Assembly: GCF_034931305.1 (NCBI RefSeq)
Contig: NZ_JAYGHY010000005.1
Location: 42,919 to 106,918 of the forward strand
Direction of reading: 5' to 3'
DNA length: 64,000 nt
Source: Cyanobium gracile_A
Lineage (GTDB): Bacteria > Cyanobacteriota > Cyanobacteriia > PCC-6307 > Cyanobiaceae
Numbering within the stretch: position 1 is the stretch's first letter; the number at the start of each line of letters is the position of its first letter. The translations under genes were made by a program, and so were the position numbers. This document shows, in pieces, positions 16,981 to 25,879 of this stretch. The notes under the pieces were generated by a model. It saw only the letters and a program-made list of their open reading frames with translations. It was not told the DNA's origin and did not search any database.

Positions 16981-17556
16981 ATGGCCCGTCCTTCATGGCC
17001 CAGGCCCCTGGCGGGGAGCGCCGCCATCATGCCCCTGGCGGCACTCTCGCTGCTGCTCGCCAGCGCGGCGCCCGCCGTCCGTGCCCTGGAGCTGGAAGGC
17101 CGCACCCAGTTCGTGAGGGCCCCCTGGAAGGTGACCCTCACCAGCTACACGACCAACGTGGGCCAATCCCCGGCGGAGTACTTCTTCACCCTCAGCCTCG
17201 ATGCGCTGGCGGGTGCCTCCCTCGGCGGCCTGACCATCCAGCAGACCCGGGGTGCCGACTGGCAGTTCCCTTTCGCCGTCGAGCGGACCAGGGCCTTCCT
17301 GGGGGTCCCCCGCCGCGAGGGCCGCCAGATCCCCGTGCAGGCCAGCTTCGAACCTGCAGCGCGGCGCTTCACCCTGCACTTCCCCGAGCCTGTCCCCGCC
17401 GGCGCGACCGTCACCGTGTCGCTGCGGCCCTGGTTCAACCCCATCCAGGCCGACACCTATCTGTTTCAGGTGACGGCGATTCCAGCTGGACCGGGCCCAG
17501 TGGCCAGTCCGGTGGGGGTGGGCACCCTGCGCATCTACCAACCCAACGATTGGTGA
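16981..17556 (+). CDS. DUF2808 secreted protein
   Basis: About 191 aa from ATG 16981, with GGAGG 5 nt upstream. An N-terminal signal peptide (LAALSLLLASAAPAVRA) is followed by the DUF2808 pattern: aromatic-rich beta-strands with YFFTLSLDA, GLTIQQTRGADWQF, FNPIQADTYLFQVTA and GTLRIYQP. DUF2808 is a cyanobacterial, presumably periplasmic domain of unknown function. It is transcribed in the same direction as the GST gene, 26 bp downstream. Confidence 0.85.
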   Translation: MARPSWPRPLAGSAAIMPLAALSLLLASAAPAVRALELEGRTQFVRAPWKVTLTSYTTNVGQSPAEYFFTLSLDALAGASLGGLTIQQTRGADWQFPFAVERTRAFLGVPRREGRQIPVQASFEPAARRFTLHFPEPVPAGATVTVSLRPWFNPIQADTYLFQVTAIPAGPGPVASPVGVGTLRIYQPNDW

Positions 17557-17602
17557 GCTGCTCGGTGGGCGTCAGAATGGCGCCACTTCGACAGCGTCAG
17601 CG

Positions 17603-17881
17603 ATGCAGGCCAGCTGGAATGGAACGGTGATCGCCAGTAGCGATGACATCGTGACGGTGGAAGGCAACGCCTATTTCCCGGCCGAATCGCTGGATGCCGC
17701 CTGCATCCGGCCGTCCAGCCACCGCTCGGTCTGCGGCTGGAAGGGGGAAGCCCATTACTACGACCTGGTGGTGGACGGCAAGGAGAATGCCAATGCCGTC
17801 TGGTACTACCCGGAGCCGAAGGAGGCCGCCAGCAACATCCGTGGCCGGGTGGCGTTCTGGAAAGGGGTGACGGTGGGCTGA
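17603..17881 (+). CDS. DUF427 domain protein
   Basis: 92 aa. Shows the DUF427 pattern: WNGTVIASSDD, EGNAYFPAESL, CGWKGEAHYYDLVVDG and AVWYYPEPKEAASNIRGRVAFWKG. It is a small beta-rich cytosolic domain found across bacteria, function unknown. It follows the DUF2808 gene by 46 bp and converges on a small gene 5 bp away. Length is complete for the family. Confidence 0.9.
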   Translation: MQASWNGTVIASSDDIVTVEGNAYFPAESLDAACIRPSSHRSVCGWKGEAHYYDLVVDGKENANAVWYYPEPKEAASNIRGRVAFWKGVTVG

Positions 17882-17886
17882 GACCC

Positions 17887-18165
17887 TCAGGTGCCCGGGT
17901 AGCGCAGGGTGCGCCATTCACCGCTCAGGGTGCTCACTTCCACGCCGATGCCCACCGGTCCCTGCACGGGGCCGAATTCTTCCTGCCACCAGTGCAGCGC
18001 CTCGCTCCAGGCCGCATCCAGGGACTCGTAAAGGTCGTCGAGGATGGGATGGGGTTCACCCTGCTGATCCACCAGCCGGTAGGTGCGGCAGGACGGGGAA
18101 CTGCTGCGCTGACGGGTGTGAGGTAAGGAGATCGCCACGTCTTGCCTCGTATACAGGAGTTGCAT
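17887..18165 (-). CDS. Conserved small hypothetical protein
   Basis: 92 aa, not recognised. Soluble, with TYRLVDQQGEPHPILDDLYESLDAAWSEALHWW in the centre (written in parts: YRLVDQQGEPHP, then ESLDAAWSEAL), and GVEVSTLSGEWRTLRYP at the end. The pattern suggests a small alpha/beta domain as in several cyanobacterial hypotheticals. It lies downstream of the FAD monooxygenase on the same strand, 33 bp away, so it may be the last gene of that operon. Confidence 0.6.
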   Translation of the reverse strand: MQLLYTRQDVAISLPHTRQRSSSPSCRTYRLVDQQGEPHPILDDLYESLDAAWSEALHWWQEEFGPVQGPVGIGVEVSTLSGEWRTLRYPGT

Positions 18166-18198
18166 TCTGCCCCCTGTGCCAGATCTGAACTGTCACCT

Positions 18199-19359
18199 TC
18201 ACAACATCTTTTGGTGTTGCTCAGGCGGTTGGGCCCCGGCGCTGTCGCGGCTGGGAGGACGTTTGCGGCCCGTGCGGTGACTGACCTGGCGGCTGCGCTG
18301 CTGATAGCGGTGCACCACCGGCAGCCTCTCCTGCTGGTAGCGCTGCAGAGCCAGCTCCGGGGTGGCACAGCTGCCGGGGGCGAGCCAGGCGGCCAGGGCC
18401 ACCGCATCCTCCAGTCCCGCAGTCATTCCCCGGGCCTGGGAGGAGCTCATCGCATGGGCGGCGTCGCCGATCAAGGCCACCCGCCCGGCAACGAAGGCCG
18501 GCAGGGGATCGATGTCGAACGACCAGTTCGCGACCACCCCTTCCGGTGCCGTGGCGCTGATGATGGCGGCGGCATCGGCGGGCAGTTTGGCCAGGGCCGC
18601 AGCCGGCACCCCCTCCTCCAGCAGCCTTTGCCGGCTGCCGCGGTCGTCGGGGAGCTCCTCCTCCTGGAAGAAGCCCCAGTGGGTGCGCCCTTGGCCTTCC
18701 CCATCGGGGCCCAGATCGAAGAAGTTGGCGTAGATGCCCCGGCCGCGGGCGTAGACGAAGAAATCCCCGCCCGCGCAGAAGGTCTCGTCCGTCACGACCC
18801 CACGCCAGACCCGATCGCCGAGGTACTGCAAGCGCCGGTCGGGGCGGAGCAAGGCGGCCACCTTGGAGAAGATTCCGTCGGCCCCGATCAGCAGATCGCC
18901 TGTCCATGGGGGGCCTTCGGCGAATTTCGCCTCGACGCCTGCGTCGCTCTGACTCCAGCTGACGAGGGAGCGACCGCCCTGGAAGCCAGCGGGATCGAAA
19001 TGGCGCCAGAGGGCGTCCAGGATGGCGCGGCGGTGAATCAGCAGCGACGGCAGTTCGCCGGCCTGCCGATCGGCCGGGCTGGCTTCGATCAGATCACCCC
19101 TCAGGTTGCGGAAGACGAACCGCTGCACCGGATGGCCGCCGGCCAGCAGATCGTCGAGCAGACCGGGGATGGCGGCCGCGGCGACCGCCTCGACGCCGCT
19201 CTTCACCAGCAGAATCCCGCAACCGTCGCTGCGCAGCCGCGGTGAGCGCTCGAACAGGGTGACCCTGTGGCCCTGGCGCTGCAGGATCACCGAGAGCAGC
19301 AGGCCGGAGCTGCCGGCCCCCACCACGGCGATGCGAAGGCCGGCGGGGGCGGAACTCAT
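18199..19359 (-). CDS. FAD-dependent monooxygenase (PHBH family)
   Basis: 386 aa flavoprotein. N-terminal FAD motif VVGAGSSGLLLS with acidic residue E at the end of strand 2, the second FAD motif ALIGDAAHAMSSSQARGM near residue 290, and LIGADGIFSK (the DG motif) in between. This is the group A flavin monooxygenase layout, similar to zeaxanthin epoxidase-like and salicylate hydroxylase-like enzymes; the substrate cannot be told from sequence. Its ATG overlaps the stop of the upstream TerB gene (ATGA). Confidence 0.88.
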   Translation of the reverse strand: MSSAPAGLRIAVVGAGSSGLLLSVILQRQGHRVTLFERSPRLRSDGCGILLVKSGVEAVAAAAIPGLLDDLLAGGHPVQRFVFRNLRGDLIEASPADRQAGELPSLLIHRRAILDALWRHFDPAGFQGGRSLVSWSQSDAGVEAKFAEGPPWTGDLLIGADGIFSKVAALLRPDRRLQYLGDRVWRGVVTDETFCAGGDFFVYARGRGIYANFFDLGPDGEGQGRTHWGFFQEEELPDDRGSRQRLLEEGVPAAALAKLPADAAAIISATAPEGVVANWSFDIDPLPAFVAGRVALIGDAAHAMSSSQARGMTAGLEDAVALAAWLAPGSCATPELALQRYQQERLPVVHRYQQRSRQVSHRTGRKRPPSRDSAGAQPPEQHQKML

Positions 19360-19775
19360 GCGCTCACGGCAGGCTCCAGGATGCTGGCATGGAGGACATC
19401 CATCACCTCCAGCACCTTGCTGGTTTCCTCCGGATCCAGGCGCAGGGTGGTGGCCAGGTCGGTGAGGATCTTCTGCTCCTGGTCCTGCAGAGGGCCGTCA
19501 GAGCGCATGATCTCCGCCGCGACCGCGTAGGCCGTGTGGCGCTGGCGGTCATCGAGCACCGAGGCCGCTTCCTCCATCAGCCCGATCGACCCCTTGGCCC
19601 GCAGGCCCTGAAGCAGGGTGTCCATCAGGGTGATCATCTCCTTGTCACTGCGACCCTTGAACGGGGCGCGGTAATCAAGGGCGTGGCGCAGGGCCCGTGT
19701 GCCCGCCATGGTGAGAGCGCCATCCCAGGAGACGGCGGCGAGTGCGACCGCGGCGAAGGCCGTAGGTGCGTCCAT
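19356..19775 (-). CDS. TerB family protein
   Basis: 139 aa from ATG 19775 (MDAPTAFAAVALAAVSWDG). All-helical TerB-type domain: D-G...E repeats as in SWDGALT and RSDGPLQDQEQKILTDLA, which in TerB form acidic metal-binding positions. Family members are linked to tellurite resistance but in cyanobacteria the role is unknown. Coupled by ATGA overlap to the FAD monooxygenase downstream. Confidence 0.8.
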   Translation of the reverse strand: MDAPTAFAAVALAAVSWDGALTMAGTRALRHALDYRAPFKGRSDKEMITLMDTLLQGLRAKGSIGLMEEAASVLDDRQRHTAYAVAAEIMRSDGPLQDQEQKILTDLATTLRLDPEETSKVLEVMDVLHASILEPAVSA

Positions 19776-19884
19776 GGATCGCGTCAAAAGCAAGGAACAC
19801 CCGTCATCGTTCTCTCCAGGGGTGCCTGTCAGTGGCCGATGTGACCGAATCCACGAAAGAGTCCCCGGTGGGGCCCTTTGGGCC

Positions 19885-20151
19885 TCAGCGCCTGGCCGTC
19901 GCAGCCGCGCCGCTGCCGCCTTCCCGGCACAGCTTCAGGTAGAGGGCATCGGGTTCCTGATAGCGGGCCGGGCGACTGTCGTGCAGGCGGGCCAGCTGCT
20001 GCCAGCACACGGTCCGCTGCACAGTCTTGAGGCTCTTCCCTTCCCGCACCAGCATCCGCATGGCCCTGCAGTAGGAGCCGTAGCGATCCTCAAGATCCCG
20101 GAGTTCGGGGGATCCGTCGGCGGTGGGGAGCGGGTCGGATGGAGGACGCAT
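19885..20151 (-). CDS. Small paralogous protein, copy A
   Basis: 88 aa, function unknown. Core: LEDRYGSYCRAMRMLVREGKSL, written here as YGSYCRAMRML and VREGKSLKTVQRTVCW, then LARLHDSRPARYQEPDALY. The same core recurs at 40991-41269 (YSMYCKALRLLVREG, LKKIQRTVCWHRLEQLH), so the two are clear paralogues. Both are helical, with an invariant Cys in SYC/MYC and another in TVCW. It lies downstream of glnN, past that gene's terminator, and upstream of terB. Confidence 0.7.
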   Translation of the reverse strand: MRPPSDPLPTADGSPELRDLEDRYGSYCRAMRMLVREGKSLKTVQRTVCWQQLARLHDSRPARYQEPDALYLKLCREGGSGAAATARR

Positions 20152-20238
20152 CCATCGACTCCAGCACCTCCCCTCACGGCTCGACTGTGCCGAAGGGAAC
20201 CAAGCGTGCAGAACGTGAGGTCCTCCCCCCTGAGGGGC

Positions 20239-20266
20239 AAAAAAAAAGGGCCCCGAAGGACCCTTT
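20239..20266 (-). terminator. Rho-independent terminator of glnN
   Basis: On the minus strand AAAGGGTCC, a TTCG loop and GGGCCCTTT form a hairpin (one G-T pair) that runs into nine T. It begins 21 bp after the glnN stop. Confidence 0.9.
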
Positions 20267-20286
20267 CCTTGCAGCGCCGGGGAGGC

Positions 20287-22455
20287 TCAGCGGATGAACA
20301 ACATCTCCTGATAGGAGGGCAGGGGCCAGAGGTTGTCGTCAACCACCGCCTCGAGGCCATCGACCGCCTCCCGCAGCTGGTGCATCAGGGGCATCAGGGT
20401 GTCGGCCGAATAGCGCATGTGGGCCATGGTGCCGTGGGGGGCCTGGCTGATGGCACTTTCCAGCGCATTGCTGAGTTCCATCGATTTGGCGCTCAGGGAC
20501 GCGACCTTTTGCTGGGTTTCCGGCGACACCTGGAGGCCCATCGCCGTCTGCAGTTGCAGGGAACTGGCCAGCTCACCCAGGTAGCGCATGGCGGCCGGGT
20601 AGATCTGGGTCTGGGCGATCTGCACGGCCAGTTTGGCCTCCACGTCGATGGCCAGCACGTACTGCTCGGCGTAGACCTCGAAGCGGCTTTCCAGCTCCAG
20701 GGGGCTGAGAACGCCCTGACTGGCAAAGAGGTCGCGGATTTCAGGCCGTTGCAGAACCGGCAGGGAATCGGCGGTGGTGGGCAGGTTCTCCAGGCCCCGC
20801 TCCTCCACGGCCATCCTGTGCCATTCGCTGGAGTAGCCGTCACCGCCGAACACCACGTTGCCGTGGTCGGTCATGATCTGCTTGAGCACGGAGAAGGCGG
20901 CACCGGGCAGGCTTTCGCCCGCGGCCATCTTCTGCTCCAGCTGGTCGCTCATGTAGGCGAGAGAGTCGGCCAGGATCGTGTTCATGGCCACCAGGGGCCC
21001 CGCCACCGACTGGTTGGAGCCGACGGCACGGAACTCGAAGCGGTTGCCGGTGAAGGCGAAGGGGGAGGTGCGGTTGCGATCGCCGGGATCCTTGGGGAAC
21101 TCGGGCAGGGTGTCGACGCCCAGCTGCATGACGCCGGCATGGGTGGAGCCGGTCACGTCGCCGTCCTTGATCTGGCGGAACACATCCTCGAGCTGGCTGC
21201 CGAGGTACATCGAGATGATCGCCGGAGGGGCCTCGTTGGCGCCAAGGCGGTGGTCGTTGCCCGCCGTGGCCACGACGGCCCGCAGCAGCGGACCGTAAAG
21301 GTGCACCCCGCGGATGACGGCGCCGCAGAACAGCAGGAACTGCATGTTCTCGTGGGGAGTGTTGCCCGGATCCAGCAGGTTGCCCTGGGTGGCATTGCCC
21401 ACCGACCAGTTGACGTGCTTACCGGAACCGTTGATGCCTTCGAAGGGTTTCTCATGCAGCAGGCAGTTCATCCCGTGGCGCCGCGCCGTGCTCTTGAGGA
21501 TGGTCATCGTGAGCTGCTGGTGGTCGGTGGCCACGTTGGCCGCCTCGAAGAACGGGGCGAGCTCGAACTGGCCGGGGGCGACTTCGTTGTGGCGCGTCTT
21601 GGCGGGGATGCCCAGCTTGTACATCTGGCGTTCCACGTCCTGCATGAACACCTGTACCCGCTGCGGGATGGCGCCGAAGTAGTGGTCGTCGAACTGCTGG
21701 CCCTTGGCGGAGGGCTTGCCGAACAGGGTGCGGCCGGCCAGCAGCAGGTCGGGCCGCAGGGGCACGTAGGCGCTGTCGATGAGGAAGTACTCCTGCTCGG
21801 CACCGCAGCTGGAGTTGACCGGGGCCACATCGGTTTCACCGAGCAGCCGCAGCAGGCGCTGGGCCTGCTTGTTCATGGCGGCGTTGGAACGCAGCAGCGG
21901 GGTCTTCTTGTCAAGGGCCTCACCGGTCCAGGAGATGAAGACGGTGGGAATGCAGAGCGTGAGACCGTTGGGGGTCTCCATCAGGAAGGCCGGGCTGGTG
22001 ATATCCCAGGCGGTGTAGCCACGGGCCTCAAAGGTGGTGCGGATGCCGCCGCTCGGGAACGAGGAGCCGTCGGGCTCGCCCTGGACCAGCACCTTGCCGG
22101 TGAACTCAGTGATCACCGAGCCATCGCCCTGCACCGAGATGAAACCGTCGTGCTTCTCAGCGGTGGCGTTGGTGAGCGGGTAGAAGACGTGGGCGTAGTA
22201 GAGGGCGCCGCGGCCGGTGGCCCATTCCTTCATCGCCTGGGCCACCACGTTCGCGACCGAGACGTCGAGCTTGCCGCTCTCCCGGATGGTGCGCTGCACC
22301 GACTTGAAGATGTCCTTGGGCAGGGCTGCCTTCATCTTGGCCAGGCTGAACACGTCGCTGGCCCAGAGGTCATCGAGGGACTCGATGGGAGGCGTCACCA
22401 CCGGAAGACGACTGTGAATCTCCTGCAGGGCGGCGAAGCGTTGGGGGCTGGGCAT
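20287..22455 (-). CDS. glnN: Type III glutamine synthetase
   Basis: 722 aa, the usual length of GSIII, which makes glutamine from glutamate, ammonia and ATP as a large oligomer. ATG 22455 (MPSPQRFAALQ) is the natural start. GS motifs are present: GAEQEYFLID, GQFELAPFFE, and the ATP/metal region GINGSGKHVNWS, as well as the NRTSPFAFTGNRFEFRAVGS segment typical of GSIII. In cyanobacteria glnN is induced by nitrogen starvation through NtcA; I see no clear NtcA box in the 107 bp upstream. A strong terminator follows. Confidence 0.96.
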   Translation of the reverse strand: MPSPQRFAALQEIHSRLPVVTPPIESLDDLWASDVFSLAKMKAALPKDIFKSVQRTIRESGKLDVSVANVVAQAMKEWATGRGALYYAHVFYPLTNATAEKHDGFISVQGDGSVITEFTGKVLVQGEPDGSSFPSGGIRTTFEARGYTAWDITSPAFLMETPNGLTLCIPTVFISWTGEALDKKTPLLRSNAAMNKQAQRLLRLLGETDVAPVNSSCGAEQEYFLIDSAYVPLRPDLLLAGRTLFGKPSAKGQQFDDHYFGAIPQRVQVFMQDVERQMYKLGIPAKTRHNEVAPGQFELAPFFEAANVATDHQQLTMTILKSTARRHGMNCLLHEKPFEGINGSGKHVNWSVGNATQGNLLDPGNTPHENMQFLLFCGAVIRGVHLYGPLLRAVVATAGNDHRLGANEAPPAIISMYLGSQLEDVFRQIKDGDVTGSTHAGVMQLGVDTLPEFPKDPGDRNRTSPFAFTGNRFEFRAVGSNQSVAGPLVAMNTILADSLAYMSDQLEQKMAAGESLPGAAFSVLKQIMTDHGNVVFGGDGYSSEWHRMAVEERGLENLPTTADSLPVLQRPEIRDLFASQGVLSPLELESRFEVYAEQYVLAIDVEAKLAVQIAQTQIYPAAMRYLGELASSLQLQTAMGLQVSPETQQKVASLSAKSMELSNALESAISQAPHGTMAHMRYSADTLMPLMHQLREAVDGLEAVVDDNLWPLPSYQEMLFIR

Positions 22456-22562
22456 TGGAGAGGCTTGGATTCGGCTGAGGGGTATCCAATCCTTGTGCCG
22501 GGGGCCATCGGTGGTGCCGTTGATACAGAACGGCAGGTTGACCGGTGGCTCGGGGCGACCCT

Positions 22563-22991
22563 TCAGCTCAGGTAGGAGCGGATCGCCGGCCGGCACCAGA
22601 ACACCAGCGCCGCCAGGGTCAGGCCCCAGGCCAGGGGGGCGGCCACGGCCAGCAGCAGGCGCTCCTCGCCCATCAGGGTCATCCGCACGATGCCGTAGGC
22701 CATCTCGATCGCCAGATCCAGCGACAGCGCCACGATCGCCAGCACCTGGCCCCACAGCCGCCACTTCAGCAACGCGACGCAGGCCACCACCCCGAGGGCC
22801 ACCGCGGGCAGCACGGCGCTGGTGTACACCACGACATTGGCCGTTCTCCAGACGCTGGTGAGAAGGATCGCCGCCAGGCCCAGTGGCAGGACCAGCAGGT
22901 TGGCCACCAGTCCGAGCCAGGCCAGGACGCGATAGCCCCGTGGTGGCTGGAGTTCCGCCAGGGCGGCCGGGGTCGTCAGGAGGGTCTGCAT
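22563..22991 (-). CDS. Four-helix membrane protein, unknown
   Basis: About 142 aa from ATG 22991. Four hydrophobic spans: VLAWLGLVANLLVLPLGLAA, VLPAVALGVVACVALL, VLAIVALSLDLAIEMAYGI, and LLLAVAAPLAWGLTLAALVFW. Composition and topology only; no family recognised. It lies between glnN and a small hypothetical gene on the same strand. Confidence 0.65.
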   Translation of the reverse strand: MQTLLTTPAALAELQPPRGYRVLAWLGLVANLLVLPLGLAAILLTSVWRTANVVVYTSAVLPAVALGVVACVALLKWRLWGQVLAIVALSLDLAIEMAYGIVRMTLMGEERLLLAVAAPLAWGLTLAALVFWCRPAIRSYLS

Positions 22992-23004
22992 CCCTGTCAT
23001 TGTC

Positions 23005-23370
23005 TCAGTTGCGGTCGGGCAGGGCGCCGTCTCGGTCGGATCGAAACACCAGCTCAAAGTCCGGCATCACCTGGCCCGCGATCGCCACCAGCGTCTCGAA
23101 CACTTGCTTGGTGTGGGGCGCGCCGGCCCCCATGGCTTCCCGGCTCATCAGCACCAGTTCCAGCACAGGCCCATCTGCCTTGGCCTGCACGTCGGCGATC
23201 AGTTGCAGCCGCAGCATCTCGTGCTCCCCCCGGACCATGGCGCTGAGGTGGGCGGGGGAGCGATGTTCCACGTCGGCGTGGAAGCGCTGGATCAGGGGAT
23301 CGAGCTGGCCGATGAGTTCAGGTGGCGGCAGCGGCAGCCGGGGCCGGAAAAGGAGCAGAAAACGGGCCAT
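23005..23370 (-). CDS. Hypothetical protein
   Basis: 121 aa from ATG 23370 (MARFLLLFRPRLPLPPPEL); not recognised. Soluble, with HLSAMVRGEHEMLRLQLIADV and LVLMSREAMGAGAPHT. It is followed 13 bp later by the four-helix membrane gene, so the two are probably cotranscribed. A longer frame extends to 23421. Confidence 0.5.
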   Translation of the reverse strand: MARFLLLFRPRLPLPPPELIGQLDPLIQRFHADVEHRSPAHLSAMVRGEHEMLRLQLIADVQAKADGPVLELVLMSREAMGAGAPHTKQVFETLVAIAGQVMPDFELVFRSDRDGALPDRN

Positions 23371-23439
23371 GACGTCCGGCTGTTGTCCCCATCCTGGTGC
23401 CGTGGCGAGGAAGTGGACCACCGTGCCAGCCCGCTCCGC

Positions 23440-24132
23440 TCAGCGCAGCTCGAACAGCAGCAGATCAGCCCCATCGGCGCTGGCCTCGAAGCTGTCGGCT
23501 CGGGCCGCCGGAAAGCCGAGGCCATCGCCCCGCTGCAATGGCTGGCCGAAGGCCGTCCCCTGGCCAGAGATCAGCTGCAACCAGCCAGAGGTCCCTGGGG
23601 CGATCGCCAGCGCCAGACGCTCTCCTGCCGCAGGCTGTGCCCGCCAGAGGCGCACCGGCCGGTTGATGGCCAGAGCCCCCTGACGTTCGTCCGGATCCAG
23701 CAGCGGCGTCCAGCCGGGGCCGAGCTCGAACGGCTCCTGGCGATAGGCGGGGGCGTGGCCCTCGCGGCCCGGTTCGATCCAGATCTGCAGCAGACGGCAG
23801 GCACGCTCGCCCTGATTCATCTCGCTGTGCACCACGCCGGTGCCGGCACTCATCGCCTGCACCTCTCCGGCCCGAAGCACCTCGCTGTGGCCCATGGAGT
23901 CGCGGTGGTTGAGCTGGCCGTCCACCATCACCGTGACGATCTCCATGTCCCGGTGCGGATGCATGCCGAAGCCACGGCCGGCGGCGATCGTGTCGTCGTT
24001 GATCACCCGCAGCGGACCAAAGCCCATCCAGGCCGGATCGTGATGGTGGGAGAAGGAGAAGCTGTGCCAGCTGTCCAGCCAGTCGAGCTGGCTATGGAAG
24101 CGCTCCGAGGCAGGCCGGAAGACAAGGGTCAT
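23440..24132 (-). CDS. Pirin family protein
   Basis: 230 aa bicupin. The N-terminal cupin holds the metal ligands H58, H60 (MHPHRDMEIVT), H102 and E104 (GVVHSEMNQ), typical of YhaK/pirin proteins, some with quercetin dioxygenase activity. ATG 24132 chosen because upstream residues are low-complexity. Third gene of an Old Yellow Enzyme - FMN reductase - pirin operon; with the divergent HxlR regulator this fits an oxidative or electrophile-stress response. Confidence 0.9.
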   Translation of the reverse strand: MTLVFRPASERFHSQLDWLDSWHSFSFSHHHDPAWMGFGPLRVINDDTIAAGRGFGMHPHRDMEIVTVMVDGQLNHRDSMGHSEVLRAGEVQAMSAGTGVVHSEMNQGERACRLLQIWIEPGREGHAPAYRQEPFELGPGWTPLLDPDERQGALAINRPVRLWRAQPAAGERLALAIAPGTSGWLQLISGQGTAFGQPLQRGDGLGFPAARADSFEASADGADLLLFELR

Positions 24133-24145
24133 GGGGTGAGGTGGC

Positions 24146-24664
24146 TCAGGGTTGGATCGGTTCCATCCGCTGGAGGCGGTGCACGATGTCGTCGATGCTG
24201 CTGTCCTTGGCGGGATTCTGGCGGCTGCAGGAGAGCTGGCGGCCGACCACATGGGCCCCGAGGTGGGCCAGCTGGATGCGCAGCACGGCCAGCACCTCCA
24301 CCCCGGGCCCGCCGGAATGGGTGGCGATCGCGATCGGCCGGCCGTTGAACAGGCTGCGGAACCCCTCCCCCTGGACCGAGAGCCAGGCGATGGCGCTGGT
24401 CAGCACCGGGGGCAGCGAGCCGTTGTACTCGGGGGCGCAGATCACCCAGCGGGGGGCGGCTCCGAGAGCCTGGCTGAGCGGGCCCACCTCGGCGGGAAGG
24501 CCGGCTTCGGCATGGGTGCGGGGGTTGTAGAGCGGCAGGGAGAGGTCCGTGAGGTCGAGCACGTCGGCCCGCATGCCGCGGGCGCGGGCCGCGCCTGCAA
24601 ACCGTTGCGACAGGGCCAGGTTGTCGCCGTTGCTGGCGCTCAGCACCAGAAGATCGGGGGCCAT
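24146..24664 (-). CDS. NAD(P)H-dependent FMN reductase
   Basis: 172 aa flavodoxin-fold protein of the NADPH-dependent FMN reductase/ArsH-like group: SASNGDNLALS phosphate loop at the N-terminus, PEYNGSLPPVLTSAI (the hallmark PEYNxSxP for FMN) near residue 80, and THSGGPGV. It could reduce quinones or azo compounds or supply FMNH2. It lies 1 bp from the stop of the upstream OYE gene. Confidence 0.9.
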   Translation of the reverse strand: MAPDLLVLSASNGDNLALSQRFAGAARARGMRADVLDLTDLSLPLYNPRTHAEAGLPAEVGPLSQALGAAPRWVICAPEYNGSLPPVLTSAIAWLSVQGEGFRSLFNGRPIAIATHSGGPGVEVLAVLRIQLAHLGAHVVGRQLSCSRQNPAKDSSIDDIVHRLQRMEPIQP

Positions 24665-24665
24665 G

Positions 24666-25733
24666 TCAGGCGGGCTCCAGGAAGGGATAGTCGGTGTAGC
24701 CGGCAGGACCGGCGGTGTAGTAGGTGGCTGGATCGGGATCCTGCAGGGGGGCGCCACGGCGGAACCGTTCGGGCAGGTCCGGGTTGGCCAGGAAAGCGTT
24801 GCCGAAGGCCACCGCATCGAGCTGGCCGGCGGCGATGGCGGCGTTGGCTTCCTCGGCGCTGTAGCCCATGTTCCCCACCAGCACCCCACGGAAGGCGGCC
24901 CGGATCGGGGTGAGCACGTCGCCGTGCTGCTGGCCGAGGAAGTCACTCCGCATCACGTGCAGATAGTCCAGCCCCGTTCCATTCAGCCGCTCCGCCAGCC
25001 AGCTGGACAGTCCGAGCGGGTCGCTGTCGCTCATGGCGTTGAAGCTGTTCAGCGGAGAGATCCGCAGGCCCACCAGGGGGGATTCGTGCTGCACGGCCTC
25101 CAGCACCTCCAGCAACAGTCGGGCCCGGTTGCCGATCGGTCCCCCATAGGGACCGCTGCGCCGGTTGCTGCCGTCCCGCAGGAACTCGTCGAGCAGATAA
25201 CCATTGGCGCCATGCACTTCCACCCCGTCGAAGCCGGCGGCGGTGGCGTTGCGGGCGGCCAGCCGGAACCCGGCCACGATCGTCGGCAGTTCGTCATCGG
25301 CCAGCTCCCGGGGCTCGACATAGGGCTGTTTCCCCTCGGGGGTGTGCACCTCGTCGCCGGTGATGGCAATCGGGCTCGGTGCCACCGGCTGACGGCCGTC
25401 GTTGAGCAGGGGGTGACAGGCCCGACCGCCGTGCCAGATCTGCAGCACGATCCGCCCACCGGCGGCGTGGACCGCCTCGGTGGTGAGTCGCCAGCCCTCC
25501 ACCTGGGCCGGCGAATGGATGCCGGGTTCATGCCAGAAGGCGGAGTTGCCCTCCATCACCATCGTGGCCTCGGCGATCACCAGACCGGCGCTGGCACGCT
25601 GCTGGTAGTAGGTGGCCATCAGTGGGCCCGGGACGTGGCCAGGTTCGGCGCGACCGCGGGTGAGGGGAGCCATCAGCACCCGGTTGGGCAGCTCCAGGCG
25701 ACCCACCGTCAGGGGGGTGAACAGGCCGCTCAT
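24666..25733 (-). CDS. Old Yellow Enzyme-type ene-reductase
   Basis: 355 aa FMN-dependent TIM-barrel that reduces activated C=C bonds such as N-ethylmaleimide and enones. ATG 25733 (MSGLFTPLTVGRLELPNRV). Seen: MAPLTRGRA, QIWHGGRA, the substrate-activating HGANGYLLDEFLRDGSNRR pair (H and N), and GPYGGPIGNRARLLLEV. First gene of the operon with FMN reductase and pirin, divergent from an HxlR regulator. Such trios detoxify reactive electrophiles. Confidence 0.92.
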   Translation of the reverse strand: MSGLFTPLTVGRLELPNRVLMAPLTRGRAEPGHVPGPLMATYYQQRASAGLVIAEATMVMEGNSAFWHEPGIHSPAQVEGWRLTTEAVHAAGGRIVLQIWHGGRACHPLLNDGRQPVAPSPIAITGDEVHTPEGKQPYVEPRELADDELPTIVAGFRLAARNATAAGFDGVEVHGANGYLLDEFLRDGSNRRSGPYGGPIGNRARLLLEVLEAVQHESPLVGLRISPLNSFNAMSDSDPLGLSSWLAERLNGTGLDYLHVMRSDFLGQQHGDVLTPIRAAFRGVLVGNMGYSAEEANAAIAAGQLDAVAFGNAFLANPDLPERFRRGAPLQDPDPATYYTAGPAGYTDYPFLEPA

Positions 25734-25835
25734 CGTGCGGAGACCGGCATGGGGCCATGGAGACACCCTGGACCGGAAGGGATCGTTAAGGTCATGGCAA
25801 GACTCTGGCGGACGCGCACCGTGCCTGACAAGAAC

Positions 25836-25849
25836 GCACCGAATGGTGC
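25836..25849. promoter_or_regulatory. Candidate HxlR operator
   Basis: GCACC-GAAT-GGTGC inverted repeat in the gap between the OYE operon and hxlR. Nearby there are also two GGTCACCC direct repeats (25853 and 25865 region). HxlR proteins bind short palindromes in such divergent gaps; this assignment is positional. Confidence 0.3.
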
Positions 25850-25879
25850 CTGGGTCACCCGCTGGTCACCCCCGTACCC

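Noticed and set aside
22456..22562. NtcA box upstream of glnN
   Set aside because: The closest match has GT-N9-AC spacing, so it was not called.
19699..22575. 958-codon frame antisense to glnN
   Set aside because: Long open frame forced by codon bias of glnN; no recognisable protein and the real gene is certain.
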